This document shows, one piece after another, positions 7,188 to 10,413 of a stretch of DNA of 10,413 nucleotides. The stretch's first letter is position 1, and each line of letters begins with the position of its first letter. The notes under the pieces are model-generated. The model was not told the origin of the DNA, did not search any database, and was given only the letters and a program-made list of their open reading frames with translations. Origin of the DNA: Planctomycetota bacterium (GTDB lineage: Bacteria > Planctomycetota > GCA-002687715 > DRQF01); contig WFTN01000588.1 in assembly GCA_015485455.1 (NCBI GenBank), positions 1 to 10,413 of the forward strand. The letters run 5' to 3'. Made by a program: the position numbers and the translations under genes.

Positions 7188-7334
7188 TTAAACGTTTTGC
7201 TGTCCGCCATACACGCTTGAGTCGCCAGCCATATCAAGTTGCTTCTGCTGGTATCTGAGAAAGCCCCGAGCAAGGAGCAAAGAAACTTCATGAAGCCGCT
7301 TTTCCTCGCTCAGGTCTTGTAAGTGCCGGGCCAT
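7188..7334 (-). CDS. Small hypothetical protein, 48 aa
   Basis: This gene opens at an ATG (7334-7332) whose A is the last base of the upstream SpoVG-like stop codon (TAATG junction), and it ends at TAA 7190-7188. The 48 residues are charged and mostly helical, with a centre of LSEEKRLHEVSLLLARGFL (8-26) and then RYQQKQLDM. I recognise no family. The evidence for a real gene is the one-base overlap with the gene before it, the 17-bp distance to the DUF2924 gene, and the lack of any other use for this interval in an otherwise gap-free operon. Translation probably depends on re-initiation after the SpoVG-like gene, since no strong ribosome site is visible. Confidence 0.7.
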   Translation of the reverse strand: MARHLQDLSEEKRLHEVSLLLARGFLRYQQKQLDMAGDSSVYGGQQNV

Positions 7335-7615
7335 TAGCTTGCGGTTCTCTGGACGGAGATTGACAGTTGATTAAAGACTTGGCCCTCGATTTCTATGCGA
7401 GTGGCATGGTCAATTGGTCGCATGTACGGGTGATCGCGTCCTTCACGGTCTCGGCGGGCGGGGTACGAGAGGCAAAGCCTGCCATCTGCAGTCCGGCGTA
7501 GCGTGATGCCATCCATTCGGAGCTTGCCATCCAATACGCACGTGATGTAACCAAGCAAGCCTGTCGCTGATTGCGATGAGTCTGCACATTTGAATCTAAC
7601 TTCACTAACTTTCAT
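7334..7615 (-). CDS. SpoVG-like protein
   Basis: This 93-residue protein resembles the SpoVG fold. It opens with a short strand (MKVSEVRF), followed by GYITCVLDGKLRMDGITLRR (22-41), then LSYPARR (49-55) and a C-terminal block HPYMRPIDHATRIEIEGQV (62-80). That block matches the SpoVG pattern of HPI, then ATR, then I and V. SpoVG proteins bind nucleic acid and act as regulators in Firmicutes, and relatives occur on phages and mobile elements. The call rests on motif order, so a divergent relative is possible. The ATG at 7615 is chosen over an upstream TTG because GGAG lies six bases before it. Its start lies inside the zinc-ribbon gene (11-bp overlap). Confidence 0.72.
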   Translation of the reverse strand: MKVSEVRFKCADSSQSATGLLGYITCVLDGKLRMDGITLRRTADGRLCLSYPARRDREGRDHPYMRPIDHATRIEIEGQVFNQLSISVQRTAS

Positions 7616-7757
7616 TTTTCTCTCCAAAGAAGTATTCGATTGTTTCGTGGTCTTCGCCTTGCCATCCGCAAGAGTGGCAGCGGCACCATTTGGTTGCCAA
7701 GTTCCTGCAGTTGCCTAAACATTTTGGGCAGATGAGAGGCCCTTGTTTTCTTTGCAT
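7605..7757 (-). CDS. Small zinc-ribbon protein, 50 aa
   Basis: The ATG at 7757 follows AGGAG at seven bases, and the frame ends at TAG 7607-7605. The 50-residue product has CPKC (10-13), then WCRCHSCGW (24-32), so Cys10/Cys13 and Cys27/Cys30 can form a zinc ribbon; Cys17 and Cys25 are extra. The C-terminus is acidic. It is the first gene of the coupled operon, directly downstream of the primase-helicase. P4-type primases often carry such a ribbon fused to the catalytic domain, whereas the primase here lacks one. This stand-alone ribbon could therefore supply nucleic-acid contact in trans, or act as a transcription regulator. That role is inference; the zinc ribbon itself is plain from the cysteine spacing. 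Confidence 0.8.
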   Translation of the reverse strand: MQRKQGPLICPKCLGNCRNLATKWCRCHSCGWQGEDHETIEYFFGEKNES

Positions 7758-7782
7758 TCTGTTTCTCCTATCCATAATTGAT

Positions 7783-7872
7783 GAATGACACTCGGAACGT
7801 CATTCTCGGCATTACTACTTTTGAGTTTTTGAATTGGGAACTAACCCCGAAATGACAGTTCTGAATGTCATT
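7783..7872. promoter_or_regulatory. Paired AATGAC/GTCATT dyads between primase and operon
   Basis: GAATGAC (7783-7789) and GTCATTC (7799-7805) form a 7-bp dyad. AATGACA (7851-7857) and TGTCATT (7866-7872) form a second of almost the same size, about 67 bp away. The interior is AT-rich. The right-hand dyad overlaps the primase stop codon, and the left-hand one lies about 25 bp before the zinc-ribbon start. Two similar dyads in the only sizeable gap of this strand suggest a shared regulator site controlling the downstream operon. An origin or processing site is an alternative. Confidence 0.55.
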
Positions 7873-10057
7873 CCCGAAGCGCCAGCCCTTTGATACCTCG
7901 ACCGGCAGTGTTGCGACTTCTTTCGTAGCCTCGTTTCGTCAGTCGCGAAGTCAAAACACGGTCCGTAAGTGGTGTGTCGACCTGATTCTTCTTAGCCCAT
8001 TTGCGATAACAGCCCGTCAACTCTTTGTTGAAGAGGATGCTCTCGGACTGGACAAGGCAATCAGCGATGAAATCGGAAAGTTCGTCTTCTTCGGCGCGGT
8101 AGTTGTCGGTGGCAAAAATGACAGATTCGGGAGGCGTAAGACCCTCATCTTGAAAACGTTGACAGCCTTCAAGGAGCCAATTGAGGATTCCCGGCGCTTC
8201 TTGAATTAGTTTCTTGCCAAGATTGTGATCTTGTTCTGCCGCAGGAATGACTTGTTCGAATGGAATTAGGCGGAGTCGCCGCCAGATGCCATGATCGGTC
8301 CCGGTTATTCGTGGCTTGTGATTGGTGCTGATGAACAACTTGTGTGTCGGTGAGAATTTCCAGAAATCTTCCCGCATTCGTCGGGCGGAGATGGTGTCGT
8401 TTCCAGTCAGAGATTTGACGAGATTCTCATTGAGTTGGCCGTCCTCTGGTGTTTCCGAACAGAAGACAACTCTCTTTCGATGAAGGGTGACCAACTCCGT
8501 AGGATGTCGGTCGCCTGTTGACTTTAAGAGGAGTGATGACGGCGCGGTTTGGCCGTAGTCACCTAATACGGCGAGAATAGTCTCGACGAGCGTTGACTTG
8601 CCATTTGCGCCACAACCAACAAAAAGGTGGATTACGTGATCTCTTATATCCCCTGTGATGGCATAGCCGAGAGCTTTTTGGAGGTAGTCTCGAATCGTCG
8701 CATCCGGTAGAATTCTCTCCAAGAAACTCAGCCAGTTGGGGCACGTAACTTGGCTGTCAAAGGACACGGGGGCAAGTTGCGTAATGAGATCCTCTCGTCG
8801 ATGCGGGCGGAGGCAGTTGTTCTTCAAGCACAAGGTGCCGGTATTCGTGTTTAGCAGCATCGGATCTTTGTCGAGGTGTTCTGGCAGAATGGGAACCCCG
8901 GGTTCGGAGCGTGCCAGTTTCATGAGATTCTCAAGACTGGCGAGTTTTTCACAGCTTCTTGCCCACTTGTAGATCTCCTCTCGGATTGTTTGCTCCTTTT
9001 CCTGACTCGCCTCTTTTGCAATGAGTCGCACAGTCCGTTTGGATAGTTGTTGGACTTTTCCAGTATCATCGGTAGTCCATTGTCCGCCATCAAAATGGAG
9101 CCACTTGCTCCATGGGAAGCAGTAATGCAGGTCAATGCCAAAGTTGTCCAAGAGGCGTTCCGCGTTGCCCATGTCCGTTCGTGGTCTCGAAGAGGTTTTC
9201 TTGCTGCCATCAGTGGCAACTTGCCGTGGCTCTTTGATTCCAGAATCGAGCCCGGAATTAATGGTGCGGGCTGCTTCTTGTTCTGTGAAATCCTCTGAGA
9301 AGTGAGCTGACGCGGCCGTCAGAAGCCGCACTTCCACCTCCTCTCGTGAAAGGAGTCCAGCTCCGACGATTGTGCCGAGTTTGAACGCAGCGGTGTTCAG
9401 GGTTTCATTCCGCTGTCCTTGGACGGCAAAAGATACTGCCTGGCATTCGTTCGCTAACGCTGCTTTGTAGTATTTTGGGTTGGTGGTGCAGGAAGGGTGG
9501 ACAGCGTGATTGCCTTCCTTTTTTTGTGTAAGCAGACGTTGAGCGATTTCGAGAGGAAGCTCTGCTATCTTCAATTCACTTGGTGCGTGGCCCTCAAGCC
9601 AGCGATAGCGCCCACCTGTTTCTGGGTGTAACGATCCTACCGAGACGATCTGCCCGTTCTCACCTCGAACGTCAATCCCGGTGCCAAGGCGACCCGCGGA
9701 ATTGCGAATCTCCATGTTTGGAGGGATAAGGAAATAGGCGTGCTTACCTTTTGCGGTGCCGCCGCTGACAGCTGTTACTGTCTGTGGGAGATCGAAAAGT
9801 GAGAGGTCACCTCCGTTTTGGGGGTCCTCGTCGATGACAACAATGCCAGAAGGCGAACCTGTCCGAATTCCAATGTTCCCGCTTTTGGCCCAGCGGGTTA
9901 CAGTTTCGCGATCAGGTATTGAAGCATTGTGCCAGTTCTTTTGTGTTGGCGTCTTGCCATTAAGTGGGGTGGGAATCCAGCCTCGGGCTAAGGCTGCGAG
10001 TGCCTCCTTGACCCTTACAGGTTGATTTGCATCGGACGCGACGTTCTTGATGTTCAT
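7868..10057 (-). CDS. Prim-pol / SF3 helicase replication protein (P4/D5-type)
   Basis: This 729-residue protein combines primase-polymerase and helicase for element replication. The N-terminal prim-pol domain (about 15-175) shows GWIPTPLNGKTP (26-37), the acidic pair in VVIDEDP (73-79), SGGTAKGKHAYFLIP (98-112) and GIDVRGENGQIVSVGSLHP (127-145). A helical region follows, then a D5-type N-terminal part (about 310-470). The SF3 helicase has Walker A GCGANGKST (481-489), Walker B VVFCSE (530-535) and motif C LFISTNHKP (574-582). A C-terminal winged-helix segment ends the protein (about 650-729). All catalytic motifs are present. The ATG at 10057 is chosen because GGAG lies eight bases upstream; a GTG 33 bp further up is in frame but poorer. 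A dyad-covered promoter-like site lies about 70 bp upstream. This is the replication core of a plasmid-, satellite- or phage-like element. Confidence 0.94.
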   Translation of the reverse strand: MNIKNVASDANQPVRVKEALAALARGWIPTPLNGKTPTQKNWHNASIPDRETVTRWAKSGNIGIRTGSPSGIVVIDEDPQNGGDLSLFDLPQTVTAVSGGTAKGKHAYFLIPPNMEIRNSAGRLGTGIDVRGENGQIVSVGSLHPETGGRYRWLEGHAPSELKIAELPLEIAQRLLTQKKEGNHAVHPSCTTNPKYYKAALANECQAVSFAVQGQRNETLNTAAFKLGTIVGAGLLSREEVEVRLLTAASAHFSEDFTEQEAARTINSGLDSGIKEPRQVATDGSKKTSSRPRTDMGNAERLLDNFGIDLHYCFPWSKWLHFDGGQWTTDDTGKVQQLSKRTVRLIAKEASQEKEQTIREEIYKWARSCEKLASLENLMKLARSEPGVPILPEHLDKDPMLLNTNTGTLCLKNNCLRPHRREDLITQLAPVSFDSQVTCPNWLSFLERILPDATIRDYLQKALGYAITGDIRDHVIHLFVGCGANGKSTLVETILAVLGDYGQTAPSSLLLKSTGDRHPTELVTLHRKRVVFCSETPEDGQLNENLVKSLTGNDTISARRMREDFWKFSPTHKLFISTNHKPRITGTDHGIWRRLRLIPFEQVIPAAEQDHNLGKKLIQEAPGILNWLLEGCQRFQDEGLTPPESVIFATDNYRAEEDELSDFIADCLVQSESILFNKELTGCYRKWAKKNQVDTPLTDRVLTSRLTKRGYERSRNTAGRGIKGLALRE

Positions 10058-10127
10058 TTGAACTTCTCCAAGGAACTCTACTGTGAGCACACCAGCAAAT
10101 AGGTGCGCCGCCGTAGTGGGGAAGTTC

Positions 10128-10149
10128 GTTCGCTATATACCAAGCGAAC
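10128..10149 (-). promoter_or_regulatory. Extended -10 promoter covered by a GTTCGCT dyad
   Basis: Read on the minus strand, TGGTATATA (10142-10134) is an extended -10 element; no good -35 is visible. It sits at the centre of a perfect dyad, GTTCGCT (10128-10134) and AGCGAAC (10143-10149). It is correctly placed to drive the primase-helicase gene with a leader of about 70 bases. A protein bound to the dyad would block the promoter, so repression is likely. Confidence 0.5.
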
Positions 10150-10150
10150 T

Positions 10151-10178
10151 ATCCCAATGACTCGTAAGCCATTGGGAT
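10151..10178. repeat. 9-bp perfect inverted repeat
   Basis: ATCCCAATG (10151-10159) and CATTGGGAT (10170-10178) are exact reverse complements around a 10-base loop. The repeat lies between the promoter dyad and the right-hand partial gene. No T tract follows directly on either strand, so a terminator is unlikely on its own; an operator or replication-origin hairpin fits better. Confidence 0.5.
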
Positions 10179-10182
10179 GTAG

Positions 10183-10413
10183 CTACTTGTGATTTTGATT
10201 TTTTTTGGGAGCAGTTCGCGAACTACTTTTTCGAGCCCTATGCTCCATGGCTACTTTGTCCCCGGACCAGTGAATCCAACTTTTCCGCCACTGCGCCGCT
10301 GCCTTTCCTTTGAGTCTTCGGAGTGCCGCCTGAAATTTCTCACGGAGGTCCACATCATCGAGGCCCGTGTAGATCTTTCCGACCTTGGCGTGGGTGGTAA
10401 CGCGCCGCCGCTG
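10183..10413 (-). CDS. C-terminal end of an unidentified basic protein (partial)
   Basis: A minus-strand frame is open from the window edge for 76 codons to TAG 10185-10183; its start lies outside the window. Codon use is GC-rich at third positions in the proximal part, as expected for a real gene. The visible part is basic, with KVGKIYTGLDDVDLREKF (11-28), a Lys/Arg-rich helix (LRRLKGKAAAQWRKSW, 31-46) and a Lys/Arg/Ser tail that suggests nucleic-acid binding. I recognise no family. It precedes the primase-helicase on the same strand, with the repeat-rich control region between them, so it may be another replication or regulatory gene of the element. Confidence 0.58.
   Translation of the reverse strand, partial: QRRRVTTHAKVGKIYTGLDDVDLREKFQAALRRLKGKAAAQWRKSWIHWSGDKVAMEHRARKSSSRTAPKKNQNHK
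10213..10224. repeat. 12-bp perfect palindrome AGTTCGCGAACT
   Basis: This palindrome repeats the AGTTCG half-site that also occurs at 10123-10128 and, inverted, at 10145-10150. It lies inside the last codons of the partial gene at the right edge. It is likely a second binding site for the same factor that would cover the primase promoter. Confidence 0.5.

Noticed and set aside
7616..7627. TTG at 7627 as start of the SpoVG-like protein
   Set aside because: The TTG overlaps the GGAG that serves the ATG at 7615, which is the better start.
7865..8209. A + strand frame opposite the helicase C-terminus
   Set aside because: It is antisense to a clear SF3 helicase gene and has no ribosome site or recognisable motif.

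Overview
The window looks like part of an integrated mobile genetic element (satellite or integrative-element type) in a Gram-negative environmental bacterium. GC is moderate. The pairing of a large serine recombinase with a DUF2924 protein and a ParB-like HTH protein is known from Alphaproteobacteria, Planctomycetes and Verrucomicrobia. I lean towards a planctomycete or verrucomicrobial host, with low confidence; nothing here fixes the taxon.

Layout. Positions 1-480 (+ strand) hold the tail of a gene entering from the left, a stretch that reads like a frameshifted or degraded gene, and a clear rho-independent terminator. Positions 480-806 are non-coding, with two weak dyads. An unrecognised 136-residue protein lies at 807-1217. 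The gap 1218-1564 holds a 20-codon ORF with a strong ribosome binding site, a possible promoter and a dyad just before the next gene. That gene, 1565-4645 (+), is a 1026-residue fusion of a calcineurin-like metallophosphoesterase to a STAND/NACHT-like P-loop NTPase with a long helical C-terminus. This is the architecture expected of an anti-phage effector-sensor protein.

From 10057 down to 4669 on the minus strand runs the mobility and replication module. In order of transcription it holds: a prim-pol/SF3 helicase replication protein (729 aa), a 50-aa zinc-ribbon protein, a SpoVG-like protein (93 aa), a 48-aa protein, a DUF2924 protein (165 aa), a 56-aa helical protein, a large serine recombinase (509 aa) and a 104-aa HTH protein. 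From the zinc-ribbon gene onward the genes overlap or abut, mostly through ATGA or TAATG junctions, so they are almost certainly one translationally coupled operon. The C-terminus of another minus-strand gene enters from the right edge (10413-10183).

How it fits together. The prim-pol/helicase would replicate the element and the serine recombinase would integrate or excise it. The small DUF2924, SpoVG-like and HTH proteins are probably accessory or regulatory. The metallophosphoesterase-STAND gene converges on the recombinase operon 23 bp away and looks like defence cargo near the element's recombinase-proximal end. Two clusters of inverted repeats flank the helicase gene: AGTTCG half-sites over a likely promoter upstream, and paired AATGAC/GTCATT dyads downstream. 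Both are probable operators or origin elements. No tRNA, rRNA, CRISPR array or IS element was seen.
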